64,000 nt of DNA from the NCBI GenBank assembly GCA_000155435.1, contig DS990260.1:1979831-2043830 (forward strand). The letters are read 5' to 3'. Each line of letters starts with the position of its first letter. Within the stretch, counting starts at the first letter, position 1. Source of the stretch: Clostridiales bacterium 1_7_47FAA. Lineage in GTDB: Bacteria > Bacillota > Clostridia > Lachnospirales > Lachnospiraceae. Below are positions 24,586-33,399 of this stretch, one piece after another. Made by a program: the position numbers and the translations under genes. Under the pieces are notes generated by a model, which worked only from the letters and a program-made list of their open reading frames with translations, was not told the origin of the DNA and did no database searches.

Positions 24586-26940
24586 TCACTCCACTCCGCG
24601 CTTAAAATGGCCTCTGGTAAAATCCTTAAAGGGTGGTTCTTTCATCTCCCCGCGCAGAAAGGATGAGGAAAATGCTTCCAGCACCTTCCCTGTCTGCTGC
24701 GCATCCTCCACCGTGAACTGCAGGCGGATGCGCGCCAGTCCCATACGCCGGATTAAATCCTCACTGCCAAGCAGGGATACGGGGGAGGGATTATAAATGG
24801 TATTGTAGCAGAACCGGCAGTGGTTCTTCACCGGCAGCATGGCCCCGGTCCGGTCCTTCAGCATCAGCAGGCCCCGTTTATGGGTACACGACTTTACAGT
24901 CCTTGTGATGCACTGCGCCGATACCATCATGGGTGCGTGTCCATATACCACCAGTTCTCCCGGAATGTCCGCCTTGCTGCAGGCCAGGACCACCGGCCCC
25001 ATCTCCCGGCTGTTAAGCTCCCACGGCATGGTCACTGCCAATGGATTCTTTGACGCCAATTCCTCAAGCGTCCCGCTGTTCCAGGCATAGACGGATGCGT
25101 CCGTGATGAACGGCAGGGAAATCCGGTTATCCTCCAGCCATTGGATTTCCTCCAGCGCACGGACCAACACTCCGTCAAAACCGGCATTTTCAAGGAGAGA
25201 CTGGCTGTCTTTGAAAAACTTAAGGGCGTGGTCCCGGAAAATGTGGGGAAGGGCCAGGTAACAGGTCTTGCCTGCGGCGTGGCATCGGTCCGCTATATCT
25301 TTCCATGAAGACGGCGCGAAGCCATCCGCATCCAGATATACGGCGGATACGTCCTTTTGTCTCAGCACCGGCTCCAGCTGGCAGGGTTCCTCCACGGAGA
25401 CGGTGAGGGTGAAGGGGACGGCAGGATGCCGGGATGCTGGGGCGGCTGATGGCTGGGCCGACTGGACGGTGGCCGATGATTGGGCTGTCTGGGCGGCGGC
25501 CGATGGCTGGGCTGTCTGGGCGGCGGCCGATGGCTGGGCTGTCTGGATAGCGCCCATATCATCCGGCATCACGGGCTGGGCCTTGTCCCCTCCATCTTCC
25601 AACACCCGTCCCACCCTATATAGCTTGAGCATAGCGGATTCCAGGGCTTCCAGCCCGGACCTGCGCAGCTCGTTAAGCGCCTGTACAGGCAGGAACATTT
25701 CTCCCTTTAACTCTGCACTCAGATGTTCAAAGATAAATGGTGTGTTGCCTGTTTTATTCAGCTGTTTTAATACTTTTTCCTCTGTCATGGGCTGTTTCTG
25801 CGCTGCTTGTGGCGCCTGTCCTTTCACAGTTACCTCTGCCCCGCTACAACTCAGGGTCATGACGGACGGCTTTCCTGTTTCCAGGATTACATGGCCTCTG
25901 ACAGGTTCCTTTAATTCTGCCTCCACATAGGTGCGGTCCAGATAATCAAACAGCTTCTGGTTTCCTTCCCTGAATTCAGGCTTTTCCTTCAGGGCCACCA
26001 TATCCCGTCCATTGTGCTCCTCATAGTATCCCGAAGTAAATCCTCCACGGTCAAACAGATCCAGAAGCATTTTCCGGTCATCCGGCCCTACATGCCAGCC
26101 TTCCCTTCCTTGGGTAAGATAGTGGTCCACATATTTGCGGTAAATGCTCACAACTCCTGCCGTGTATCTGGGACTCTTCATCCTGCCCTCAATCTTCAGG
26201 GAGTATACGCCTGCTTCTAAGATGTCCGGCAGGATGTCGAGGGTACAGAGGTCCTTCAGGCTCAGGACGTATTTCTCATTCTCGCGGTTAATGGCAGGGG
26301 ACTTTCCCTGACCGGCCTGTCCTTCGTATACACGGTAAGGAAGACGGCAGGGCTGGGCACAGCGTCCGCGGTTCCCGCTCCTTCCGCCGATAAGGCTGCT
26401 CATAAGGCACTGGCCTGAATAACAGTAGCACAGGGCGCCATGGACAAAGCTTTCGATTTCCACATCCACTTCTTGGTGGACACGGCGTATCTCATCCAGG
26501 GACATTTCCCTGGACGTCACCACACGGCTGCAGCCATAGTCCTTTAACATCCTGGCCCCGTATACGCTGGTAATGGTCATCTGGGTGCTGGCATGCAGTT
26601 CAAGTCCTGGGAAATTCTCCTTCATGATCCTTAAAGCCCCCAGGTCCTGCACAATCACACCGTCCAGTCCCTGCTCGTAGTAGGGCGTCATATATTCCAC
26701 CAGTTCCTTCAGCTCGGATTCCTTGAACAGGGTATTGACCGTCATGTACAGCCTGCGGCCATGCAGATGCACATAGTCAATGGCCTCCAAAAGCCCCTTT
26801 TCATCCGGATTATCCGCATAGGCCCTGGCCCCGAATCTGGTGCCGCCCATGTATACAGCATCCGCTCCTGCCGCCACGGCTGCCTTCATGCTGGCCCAGG
26901 AACCTGCCGGTGCCAGTATCTCTGCCTGTCTTTTCTCCAT
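24586..26940 (-). CDS. U32-family peptidase-like protein (RlhA/YrrO type) with repeat insert
   Basis: 784 residues. The N-terminus ILAPAGSWASMKAAVAAGADAVYMGG, the central ESFVHGALCYCYSGQCLMSS and GRCAQPCRLPY cysteine motifs and the C-terminal CRFCYNTIYNP cluster are the U32 and DUF3656 features. Relatives include collagenase-annotated PrtC and the 23S rRNA C2501 hydroxylation protein RlhA. An RNA-modifying role is more likely than proteolysis. Around residues 465-500 a nine-residue unit (AQPSAAAQT) is repeated several times by a 27-bp tandem repeat, an insert between conserved domains. The gene is inside the ruvAB-ftsW operon. Confidence 0.82.
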   Translation of the reverse strand: MEKRQAEILAPAGSWASMKAAVAAGADAVYMGGTRFGARAYADNPDEKGLLEAIDYVHLHGRRLYMTVNTLFKESELKELVEYMTPYYEQGLDGVIVQDLGALRIMKENFPGLELHASTQMTITSVYGARMLKDYGCSRVVTSREMSLDEIRRVHQEVDVEIESFVHGALCYCYSGQCLMSSLIGGRSGNRGRCAQPCRLPYRVYEGQAGQGKSPAINRENEKYVLSLKDLCTLDILPDILEAGVYSLKIEGRMKSPRYTAGVVSIYRKYVDHYLTQGREGWHVGPDDRKMLLDLFDRGGFTSGYYEEHNGRDMVALKEKPEFREGNQKLFDYLDRTYVEAELKEPVRGHVILETGKPSVMTLSCSGAEVTVKGQAPQAAQKQPMTEEKVLKQLNKTGNTPFIFEHLSAELKGEMFLPVQALNELRRSGLEALESAMLKLYRVGRVLEDGGDKAQPVMPDDMGAIQTAQPSAAAQTAQPSAAAQTAQSSATVQSAQPSAAPASRHPAVPFTLTVSVEEPCQLEPVLRQKDVSAVYLDADGFAPSSWKDIADRCHAAGKTCYLALPHIFRDHALKFFKDSQSLLENAGFDGVLVRALEEIQWLEDNRISLPFITDASVYAWNSGTLEELASKNPLAVTMPWELNSREMGPVVLACSKADIPGELVVYGHAPMMVSAQCITRTVKSCTHKRGLLMLKDRTGAMLPVKNHCRFCYNTIYNPSPVSLLGSEDLIRRMGLARIRLQFTVEDAQQTGKVLEAFSSSFLRGEMKEPPFKDFTRGHFKRGVE
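25441..25550. repeat. 27-bp tandem repeat inside the U32 gene
   Basis: Units of 27 bases (core GGGCTGTCTGGGCGGCGGCC plus GATGGCT), two exact and two degenerate copies. They are in frame and encode AQPSAAAQT-type repeats. Confidence 0.82.
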
Positions 26941-27062
26941 CTTGTCCCAACCTTTCCTGAAAGAAAAGATGCCTCACGCATCATCATGAGACATCCCCCT
27001 TGTATCTGTTACAGCATCGCTCAAATGAATTATCTTCCGCCCTCTTGCGGCGCAGTATCATC

Positions 27063-28283
27063 TTACCTGCGTCCGCCTCTGTGTGAATTAGCTTTCTTAG
27101 CTGCCTGCAGGGCCTTTTTTGCTAACTCTTCATCTGAAATGCCTGTGGTATGTAATGTGACCGCCGCTTCCTTCCTGGCTGTTTCTGCGGGTGATGCGGT
27201 CTGTGTAACAGGTGCGGCTGCCTGTAACGGCTGGCTGCCTGTTGCCGTGTTTCCTTCTGATAGACTTACCGTGGTGGTGGTTTCCGTGGCTTGGATGGCT
27301 TCCATGGATTGGATGGCTTCCGTGGATTGGATGCTTTCCCTTGCCTGGATGGCTTCCGTGGATTGGATGCTTTCCCTTGCCTGGATGGCTTCTGTGGATT
27401 GGATGCTTTCCCTTGCCTGGATGGCTTCCGTGGCCTGGATACTTTCTGTAGCCTGGATGGTTTCTGTAGCCTGGATGGTTCCCCTGTCCTGGATGGTTTC
27501 ACTGACCTGGATATTTTCCCTGGCCTGAATCGTTTCACTGACCTGAATGTTTAATTCCCTGGCCGTTCCTTCCGGATGGACGGAAAGCCCCTCCTTAACA
27601 GGTTCTGCAGCCTGGGCAATCCGCGCTTCCCTGACGGCTTGGGCTTCCATGGCGGTTTCTACTGTTTGAGCCGTCTCTGCCTTCCTGGCGGTTTCCGCGG
27701 CCCTGGCAGCCTCTGCTTCTCTGGCAGTCTCTGCGGCCTTGGCAGCTTCCGCCTCCCTGGCGGTTTCCGCAACCCTGGCGGTTTCCGCAGCCCTGGCAGC
27801 TTCTGCCTCCCTAGCGGTTTCCACTGCTTTGGCAGCTTCCGCCTCCCTGGCTATCTCAGATTCCCTGGCAACAGCCGCTTCCCTGGCTTCCTTTAATTCT
27901 TCTTCCATCTGGGCTGTCACTTTAGTAAGACGGTCCAGCTCCCTTTGGCGCTCCTCTAAATCCTTTAATACTGCCTCCAGCTTCATCTGGGTACTTACTA
28001 ATTCATGTTTTAAGCTGTAGGTTTCTTTTTCCATGTCGTTTTTCTGACGCTCCATGCCTTCTGCCCACTCCAGCGCCTTGAAGTAGTCGTCTGCTATGTT
28101 TAACTCGGTCATGACGGTCTGGTAGTCTGCACTCTGCTTCGTGAAGCCGGGCAGCTTGCGCATCTGCGCACTTTTGTCGTTGACATAGCTGGCCGCTTTC
28201 TGGAGATAGGCTTCGTCCTCACTTCCGCCTAAGGTGTATATTTTTCCATCTATTAATACTTGGGTGTAATTTTTTAAGTCCAT
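27063..28283 (-). CDS. zapA: ZapA-like division protein with very long repeat extension
   Basis: 406 residues, against about 90-150 for typical ZapA. Residues 1-75 are a ZapA domain (VLIDGKIYTLGGSEDEAYLQKAASYVND). Residues 75-135 form a predicted coiled coil (EKETYSLKHELVSTQMKLEAVL). Residues 132-215 are Ala/Glu/Arg repeats built on EAARAAETAR, likely a charged single helix. Residues 245-335 are a hexad repeat of the type ESIQST/EAIQAR. ZapA bundles FtsZ at midcell; the extension might act as a spacer or scaffold. The start at 28283 follows AGGAGAACAAA. It sits between ruvB and the U32 gene, as in other Lachnospiraceae. The tail was checked to be one continuous frame. Confidence 0.82.
   Translation of the reverse strand: MDLKNYTQVLIDGKIYTLGGSEDEAYLQKAASYVNDKSAQMRKLPGFTKQSADYQTVMTELNIADDYFKALEWAEGMERQKNDMEKETYSLKHELVSTQMKLEAVLKDLEERQRELDRLTKVTAQMEEELKEAREAAVARESEIAREAEAAKAVETAREAEAARAAETARVAETAREAEAAKAAETAREAEAARAAETARKAETAQTVETAMEAQAVREARIAQAAEPVKEGLSVHPEGTARELNIQVSETIQARENIQVSETIQDRGTIQATETIQATESIQATEAIQARESIQSTEAIQARESIQSTEAIQARESIQSTEAIQSMEAIQATETTTTVSLSEGNTATGSQPLQAAAPVTQTASPAETARKEAAVTLHTTGISDEELAKKALQAAKKANSHRGGRR
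27284..27550. repeat. 36-bp / 18-bp tandem repeat in zapA
   Basis: Units of 18 bases (core GCCTGGATGGCTTCCGTG on the plus strand) group into a 36-base higher-order unit with three nearly exact copies at about 27330-27440. Encodes the ESIQST-EAIQAR hexads. Confidence 0.85.
27640..27895. repeat. Degenerate Ala/Glu/Arg-coding repeat in zapA
   Basis: Imperfect units of about 15-33 bases such as GGCAGCTTCCGCCTCCCTGG encode EAARAAETAR-like stretches. They are older and more diverged than the 36-bp block. Confidence 0.7.
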
Positions 28284-28444
28284 TTTGTTCTCCTGTTTTC
28301 TAGGGATGTTGGATGGAGCTTGACCGGGCCGCCGGGGATTCCCAATTGCCGGGTTGTGGCTGGCTGGTGGGATGGCTGGTCCGTTAGTCCGCAGTGCCCG
28401 CTCGATTCCGCTGCGCTCCATCTCGCTCACGGGCTTCGCCCTAT

Positions 28445-28509
28445 GGAAAAAGACAAATGGAAAATTCCTTATGTGCAAGCACAACGAAATTTTCCATCCG
28501 CCTTTTTCC
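28445..28509. other. Long two-part hairpin in the zapA leader
   Basis: GGAAAAAG (28445-28452) pairs with CTTTTTCC (28502-28509). Inside it ATGGAAAATT (28457-28466) pairs with AATTTTCCAT (28488-28497), and TGTGC-AA-GCACA forms the tip. It lies in the 323-base gap between ruvB and zapA, which otherwise holds no gene. No T-run follows, so it is not an ordinary terminator. It may be an RNA processing site or a dispersed palindromic element. Confidence 0.55.
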
Positions 28510-28606
28510 GCACTGCTCATTGCCTGCGTGGATATTATACCACATCCCCCCCAAAGCCTCAACCCTGTGTGTACGGGGTTTTTCTACATTTCCTGACTGG
28601 GTGGGG

Positions 28607-29614
28607 TCAGGTTTGGTTTCCTTCTTTTGTGCATCCCAGGTGGCGGTAGGCTGATTCGGTGGCGGTGCGGCCCCGAGGGGTGCGGTTGATCAGGCCGTTC
28701 ATCAGGAGGTATGGCTCGTATACTTCTTCCAGGGTCCCGGAGTCTTCGCCCAGGGCCGCTGCAAGGGTGTCCAGGCCCACAGGGCCTCCTGAGAATTTTT
28801 CTATTATCATGAGAAGGATGTTCCTGTCGTTCTGGTCCAGGCCCAGCTTGTCTACATCCATGATATCCAGGGCAAAGTCTGTTACTTCCCTGGTGATGAC
28901 CCCGTCGTATTTGACCTGGGCAAAGTCCCGGACACGCTTTAACAGACGGTTGGCAAGCCTGGGGGTCCCTCTGGAACGTCTTGCCAGTTCCAGCGCGCCC
29001 GCCTCCTCAATCTCCACGCCCAGCACGCGGGCCGAGTGGAGGATGATGGTGGTAAGCTCCTTTGGCGTGTAAAATTCCAGCCTCTGGACCACGCCGAAAC
29101 GGTCCCTTAGGGGCGCAGTGAGAAGCCCGGCCCTGGTGGTTGCCCCTACCAGGGTAAAATGCGGCAGGTCCAGACGGATGGACCTGGCGGTGGAATCCTT
29201 TCCCAGCATGATGTCTATGGCAAAATCCTCCATGGCCGGGTACAGCACTTCCTCTACCTGGCGGTTCAGACGGTGGATTTCATCTACGAACAGCACATCC
29301 CCTTCCTGTAGATTGTTAAGGATGGCAGCCATCTCTCCCGGCTTCTCAATGGCCGGGCCGCTGGTCACCTTCATGCTGCTTCCCATCTCGTTGGCTATGA
29401 TTCCGGCCAGCGTGGTCTTGCCCAGTCCAGGCGGCCCGTAAAACAGCACGTGATCCAGGGCCTCATTCCGGTTCCTGGCAGCTTCTATATATACTTTCAG
29501 GGTGGATTTAAGCTTTTCCTGCCCCACATAGTCCTTAAGACACTGAGGACGCAGCGTTGTCTCTATACGCTCATCTTCCGCCGTTACATCTGTCGTTATA
29601 ATCCTGCGTTCCAT
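28607..29614 (-). CDS. ruvB: Holliday junction branch migration helicase RuvB
   Basis: 335 residues, AAA+ motor that drives branch migration with RuvA. Walker [10 protein letters not shown], Walker B VDEIHRL, the sensor-1 region [19 protein letters not shown] with the arginine finger region, and the C-terminal winged helix ending [18 protein letters not shown] are all present. The length is standard. ATG at 29614 has a weak GAGGTG site only four bases upstream; a GTG at 29620 is the alternative. It is downstream of ruvA in the same direction, but a 160-base gap carrying MITE fragments separates them. Confidence 0.93.
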   Translation of the reverse strand: MERRIITTDVTAEDERIETTLRPQCLKDYVGQEKLKSTLKVYIEAARNRNEALDHVLFYGPPGLGKTTLAGIIANEMGSSMKVTSGPAIEKPGEMAAILNNLQEGDVLFVDEIHRLNRQVEEVLYPAMEDFAIDIMLGKDSTARSIRLDLPHFTLVGATTRAGLLTAPLRDRFGVVQRLEFYTPKELTTIILHSARVLGVEIEEAGALELARRSRGTPRLANRLLKRVRDFAQVKYDGVITREVTDFALDIMDVDKLGLDQNDRNILLMIIEKFSGGPVGLDTLAAALGEDSGTLEEVYEPYLLMNGLINRTPRGRTATESAYRHLGCTKEGNQT

Positions 29615-29659
29615 ATACACCTCAACCCATCTTATATCAATCTGCCGCCCCTGGCTTCA

Positions 29660-29763
29660 GGGCGTGCTTAAAAATTGCATCCGCCAGCCGTGCATCCCAC
29701 TTTCCCCCAAGGGATACCTCTGGCAGATTCCTTAGGGGCGTGTTTGAAAATCCATTCCCGCCC
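29660..29763. mobile_element. MITE-like element, scrambled/degenerate copy C
   Basis: Two end fragments of the same family as copies A and B lie head to tail. GGGCGTGCTTAAAAATTGC (29660-) continues into the conserved CCGTGCATCCCACTTT region. GGGGCGTGTTTGAAAATCC (29735-) continues into CATTCCCGCC, the reverse complement of the right end. The second is preceded by TA. The whole occupies the ruvA-ruvB gap. Confidence 0.6.
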
Positions 29764-29773
29764 AAAACCACAT

Positions 29774-30403
29774 CTACAGGAAGGACAGATGCTTTAGGGA
29801 CGCCTTAAGCACGTCCTCGGATGTCATGCCCTCCGCCACTTCCACCTGTTTCACGGCCCTGGATGCTTCGGTGTTGGTATATCCCAGTGCCACCAGTGCC
29901 TGGACTGCTTCCTTGGCAGCCTCGGCAAGGCCCGCCATGGATGCGGCCGCCGGACCCACGCCGCTGTCCCCGGAGAGGGCCATGCTGCCTAATACATCGT
30001 CCATGGATATCTTATCCTTCAGATCCAGGATCAGCCGCTGCGCCGTCTTGTTGCCGATTCCGGGCGCCTTGGCCAACGCCTTCACGTCCTCGCTCACAAT
30101 GGCCAGCCGTAAATCATCCGGCCTGAGCACGGACAGGATTCCGAGGGCTCCCTTTGGCCCGATTCCATTGACCCCGATTAACTGCCTGAACATGTCCCGG
30201 TCCTGGCTGTGAAGGAAGCCGTATAATGTCATGGCGTCCTCCCTTACCTGGAAGTAAGTGTAAATCGTCACTTCCTCCCCCAGCCGGGGCAGCTCCGGCT
30301 GCAGGGATGCGGGAACCCGGATTGCCAGCCCCACATTGCCTGCTTCCACTATGATACTATCCTCATCAATGCCCATAAGAGGCCCTTTTACATACGAAAT
30401 CAT
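29774..30403 (-). CDS. ruvA: Holliday junction branch migration protein RuvA
   Basis: 209 residues. The N-terminal OB fold (MISYVKGPLMGIDEDSIIVEAGNVG) is followed by two helix-hairpin-helix motifs (LIGVNGIGPKGALGIL and LAKAPGIGNKTAQRLILDLKDK), a linker, and the C-terminal RuvB-binding domain (ALVALGYTNTEASRAVKQV). It binds four-way junction DNA and loads RuvB. The start at 30403 gives the standard length; the longer frame to 30514 adds unrelated residues. It is the first gene of the ruvAB-zapA-U32-ftsW-PBP run. Confidence 0.93.
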   Translation of the reverse strand: MISYVKGPLMGIDEDSIIVEAGNVGLAIRVPASLQPELPRLGEEVTIYTYFQVREDAMTLYGFLHSQDRDMFRQLIGVNGIGPKGALGILSVLRPDDLRLAIVSEDVKALAKAPGIGNKTAQRLILDLKDKISMDDVLGSMALSGDSGVGPAAASMAGLAEAAKEAVQALVALGYTNTEASRAVKQVEVAEGMTSEDVLKASLKHLSFL

Positions 30404-30526
30404 AATCTGTTCCCATTCTTTCCGCAAAGCGCTGCCCGCCGGAGACCACTGTGTCATTAACAGTCCGCCGCTTCCTTTTCCTCCGCGGCGCCCGGCCGTG
30501 CGCTCCTTAATCATTACCTGCCATTC

Positions 30527-30555
30527 ATCATAACATACAGGTTATCCCAATGCAA
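30527..30555 (-). promoter_or_regulatory. Promoter of the ruvAB operon
   Basis: Minus-strand TTGCAT (30550-30555), 17-base spacer, TATGAT (30527-30532). Leader of about 120 bases to the ruvA ATG. No LexA/SOS box was recognised nearby. Confidence 0.65.
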
Positions 30556-30586
30556 GCAGGTCGAACAAATATTCTGTTTCAGACTC

Positions 30587-30615
30587 TTGCGCCAACGCCC
30601 GATATAGGCTAAACT
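30587..30615 (+). promoter_or_regulatory. Probable promoter of the YprB-like gene
   Basis: TTGCGC (30587-30592), 17-base spacer, TAAACT (30610-30615). It is weaker than the divergent ruvA promoter. Confidence 0.45.
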
Positions 30616-30671
30616 AACAAATGTACAGACTCATACTGCTGCGATAAAAGGAATAGAAGGAGTGACTTTAC

Positions 30672-31754
30672 ATGATTACCATCAAACATCCCGTTGACCT
30701 TCCCGATACATATCCCCTGGAGCGCATCGGCGCCCTGAAGGAACTTTTGTTTTTCGATATAGAGACTACCGGATTTTCCGGGGACACATCCCAGCTCTAC
30801 CTCATCGGCTGTACCTACCATGACGGCTTTGGCTGGAAATTAATCCAGTGGTTTGCGGATACAAGGGAATCGGAGGCCCAGCTCCTGGAAAGCTTCTTTA
30901 CCTTCATGAAGCGGTTCCGGATCCTGGTACATTTTAACGGGGACGGCTTTGACATCCCTTATCTGCTGAAATGCTGCCGACGTCTGGGGCTTAATTATAA
31001 TTTCGATTCCATCATCAGCCTGGATATCTACAAAAAAATAAAGCCCTACCGCAAACTGCTGGGCCTTGAAAACATGAAGCAGAAATCCATTGAACAGTTC
31101 CTGGGCGTGTCCAGGGAAGATAAGTGCTCGGGCGGGGAACTGATCCAGGTTTACAGGGACTATCTCATGAGCCATGAATCATTTTTATACGACCTGCTGA
31201 TCCTGCACAATGAGGATGACTTAAAGGGCATGCCTTCCATCCTTCCCATATTGAATTACGCGGACATGCTGGAGTCCCCCTTCACGCTGACATCCCAGGA
31301 GGTCTGCGGTTCCTGGCCCTTCCTTAACCTGACCTGGCAGAACCCCTATTCCATCCCGGTCCCCCTGGAATATGACAGCGCCCCGGTGAGCATGGAGCTG
31401 CACCGGGACACCCTGACCTGTAACATTTCCCTGTATCAGGGAGAACTTAAATTTTTCTATCCGAATTATAAGGATTATTATTATCTGCCCATGGAAGATA
31501 CCGCCATCCACAAAAGCGTGGGCGAATACGTGGACAAGGATGCCCGTAAGAAAGCCACTGCCCGCACCTGTTATACAAAGAAATGCGGCCTGTTCCTGCC
31601 TCAGTTCGGCCCGCTTTGGTCCCCCGCCCTGAAAGAGGATTATAAGGGCCTCTTAGATTATGTGGAGTACAGTCCCGACCTGCTGGCCGGGCCTGAGACA
31701 GCGGATTCCTATGCACGGCAGATACTGGATTACGTGAGCAGGAAGAGGGATTAG
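30672..31754 (+). CDS. RNase H-like exonuclease domain protein (YprB family)
   Basis: 360 residues. The N-terminal half is a DEDD-type nuclease fold: LFFDIETTGFSG supplies the first Asp/Glu pair, VHFNGDGFDIPYL the second Asp, and LYDLLILHNEDDLKGM the last acidic positions. YprB-like proteins are predicted 3'-5' exonucleases; no clear in vivo role is established. The C-terminal 150 residues (after SWPFLN) carry no motif I recognise. The AGAAGGAGTGACTTTAC leader supplies the ribosome site. It is divergent from ruvA and convergent with the M56 gene. Confidence 0.78.
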   Translation: MITIKHPVDLPDTYPLERIGALKELLFFDIETTGFSGDTSQLYLIGCTYHDGFGWKLIQWFADTRESEAQLLESFFTFMKRFRILVHFNGDGFDIPYLLKCCRRLGLNYNFDSIISLDIYKKIKPYRKLLGLENMKQKSIEQFLGVSREDKCSGGELIQVYRDYLMSHESFLYDLLILHNEDDLKGMPSILPILNYADMLESPFTLTSQEVCGSWPFLNLTWQNPYSIPVPLEYDSAPVSMELHRDTLTCNISLYQGELKFFYPNYKDYYYLPMEDTAIHKSVGEYVDKDARKKATARTCYTKKCGLFLPQFGPLWSPALKEDYKGLLDYVEYSPDLLAGPETADSYARQILDYVSRKRD

Positions 31755-31812
31755 GGCAAGACAAGTACGGCACTGCGCCAATAACAGTGAATAGCGCGTC
31801 TGAAGACATGCC

Positions 31813-33399
31813 TCAGTTCCCATCCCCTCTCCAGCCATCCTCCGCCCGGTACACGCCTATCTGCTGGTTTAGGATTCCTGACATTTCCTCCGCTGGGACC
31901 TCCTTCATATCCACGATGGCGTCATTCCCATCCCGCTCCACCAGAAGACCGATGGTATTGTCCAGTCCGGCCATTGCTCCATTTACATAAATGCCGCACC
32001 CCGATGTATCACGGATTGCCTCCACCAGCTTCCCGTCAAAGGACAGGTATCCTGTCCGGGTGTCATAGGACAGGCCGTAAGGGCCATACTCCTTAACGTA
32101 TCCTCTCAGGGAAGCCATGCTGCGCTCCGCTTCCGTGGCCTGTTTCAGGAACCCGGTTGTCCCTGTCTCCCGGAAGCCAGCCAGCTTCCCGCTTTCATCC
32201 CGCACCGCTTCAAGACACAGGCTGCCTGCCAGATCGTCCATCCTGTTATAGGTGCCGTCCGCATATTCATCCAGGAAATATCCCACTCCCCAGCTGTTAT
32301 AGAATATGCGGTCCAGTTCCGGACTGTAAATCATTCCCAACGCCTCGTATTCCTTAAACTGCGGTGCCTCAGCCAGTATCCTGGCCGGACTTTTGCCCTC
32401 TGCGTCCAAGGCCCCGGAGGAAGCCTCCCCTGTAAGTCCTCCTGTATCCGCAGGTATATTGCCTGTGGAGGCAAACACGGTCATTGACATGGCAAGCACC
32501 AATATACTGCACACAATCCCGAATCTGGTCCGTTTATCATTCTTCATAAGTATCATTATCCTTTCTTTAACTGAACTTTTCCCAAAACCATTGTATAATA
32601 ATGAAACCTTATGATTCTTCTCCGAATACCGAAGCAGCGTCATGGCATAGGCCGCACGGCCTTTTTTATCCATTCCCAGCACCGCTTCCTGGTCGCACGC
32701 CAGTTCCATGTCCCGGTTAAAACAGTGCCACATCACCCAGACAAGCGGGTTAAACCAGTGTATGCATGCAGCCGTCAGAGCCACAATCTTCCACAGGTTG
32801 TCATACCTTCTGATATGTACATACTCATGGCGCAGGATATGGTCCAGGGACCGGACATCCTCCATGTCCATGCTCTTTGGGAATATAATCCTGGACTTCC
32901 ATATACCATAGGTGACCGGGCTGGCTATCCTGTCATAAACCATGAACCCCACGCTGCGGCGTTGAGGATGCGCTCCCTTCCACCAGCCCAGGTATCCCTG
33001 GTCCGGCAGGGGTAAGGCTTCGTCCAGCTTCCTGGCCTGTCCTATATAAGACCATGTAAAGAAAATCAGAAGCCCAAGGCAGACATCCAGCCAGATTAGG
33101 AAAACAATCCGCCTGAACAGCACGGCATCCCCCGTCCCCTGCTGGGCCGGACCGGCGGCTGTCCCGTCATGGGACGGTTCCTGGACAAAGAATATCCGGC
33201 CCTCATCCGCCCAGGCAGACTCAATCCCCATGGATGGCAGCTGCACCGGCAGTTCAAACGGCAGCAGCAGCCTGGCCAGGACGACAAACCACATAAGGTA
33301 CAGGAACCGCGCTGAGAACAGCCTTCTACCCGCCCGGCGCAGGAATGCAATTGCCAGGATCAGGATTCCGGCCGAACCGCTCATCTGTAATAATCTCAT
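31813..33399 (-). CDS. M56-family membrane metallopeptidase (BlaR1/MecR1-like) with non-standard sensor
   Basis: 528 residues. Membrane spans flank a cytoplasmic zinc protease domain with H191-EYVH195. Another hydrophobic span lies near residues 300-316 (FGIVCSILVLAMSMTVFAST). In BlaR1 the region outside the membrane is a penicillin-binding sensor. Here the last 200 residues (after DTGGLTGEAS) show no SxxK/KTG transpeptidase motifs and no recognised domain. It should sense some signal and, through proteolysis, inactivate the BlaI-type repressor encoded just upstream (four-base overlap). The inducing signal is unknown and need not be a beta-lactam. Confidence 0.8.
   Translation of the reverse strand: MRLLQMSGSAGILILAIAFLRRAGRRLFSARFLYLMWFVVLARLLLPFELPVQLPSMGIESAWADEGRIFFVQEPSHDGTAAGPAQQGTGDAVLFRRIVFLIWLDVCLGLLIFFTWSYIGQARKLDEALPLPDQGYLGWWKGAHPQRRSVGFMVYDRIASPVTYGIWKSRIIFPKSMDMEDVRSLDHILRHEYVHIRRYDNLWKIVALTAACIHWFNPLVWVMWHCFNRDMELACDQEAVLGMDKKGRAAYAMTLLRYSEKNHKVSLLYNGFGKSSVKERIMILMKNDKRTRFGIVCSILVLAMSMTVFASTGNIPADTGGLTGEASSGALDAEGKSPARILAEAPQFKEYEALGMIYSPELDRIFYNSWGVGYFLDEYADGTYNRMDDLAGSLCLEAVRDESGKLAGFRETGTTGFLKQATEAERSMASLRGYVKEYGPYGLSYDTRTGYLSFDGKLVEAIRDTSGCGIYVNGAMAGLDNTIGLLVERDGNDAIVDMKEVPAEEMSGILNQQIGVYRAEDGWRGDGN

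Noticed and set aside
27212-27554. Plus-strand frames with Trp-Leu-Pro or Gly-Leu-Asp repeats opposite zapA
   Set aside because: Repeat translation in wrong frames; the minus-strand frame continues directly from the ZapA domain.
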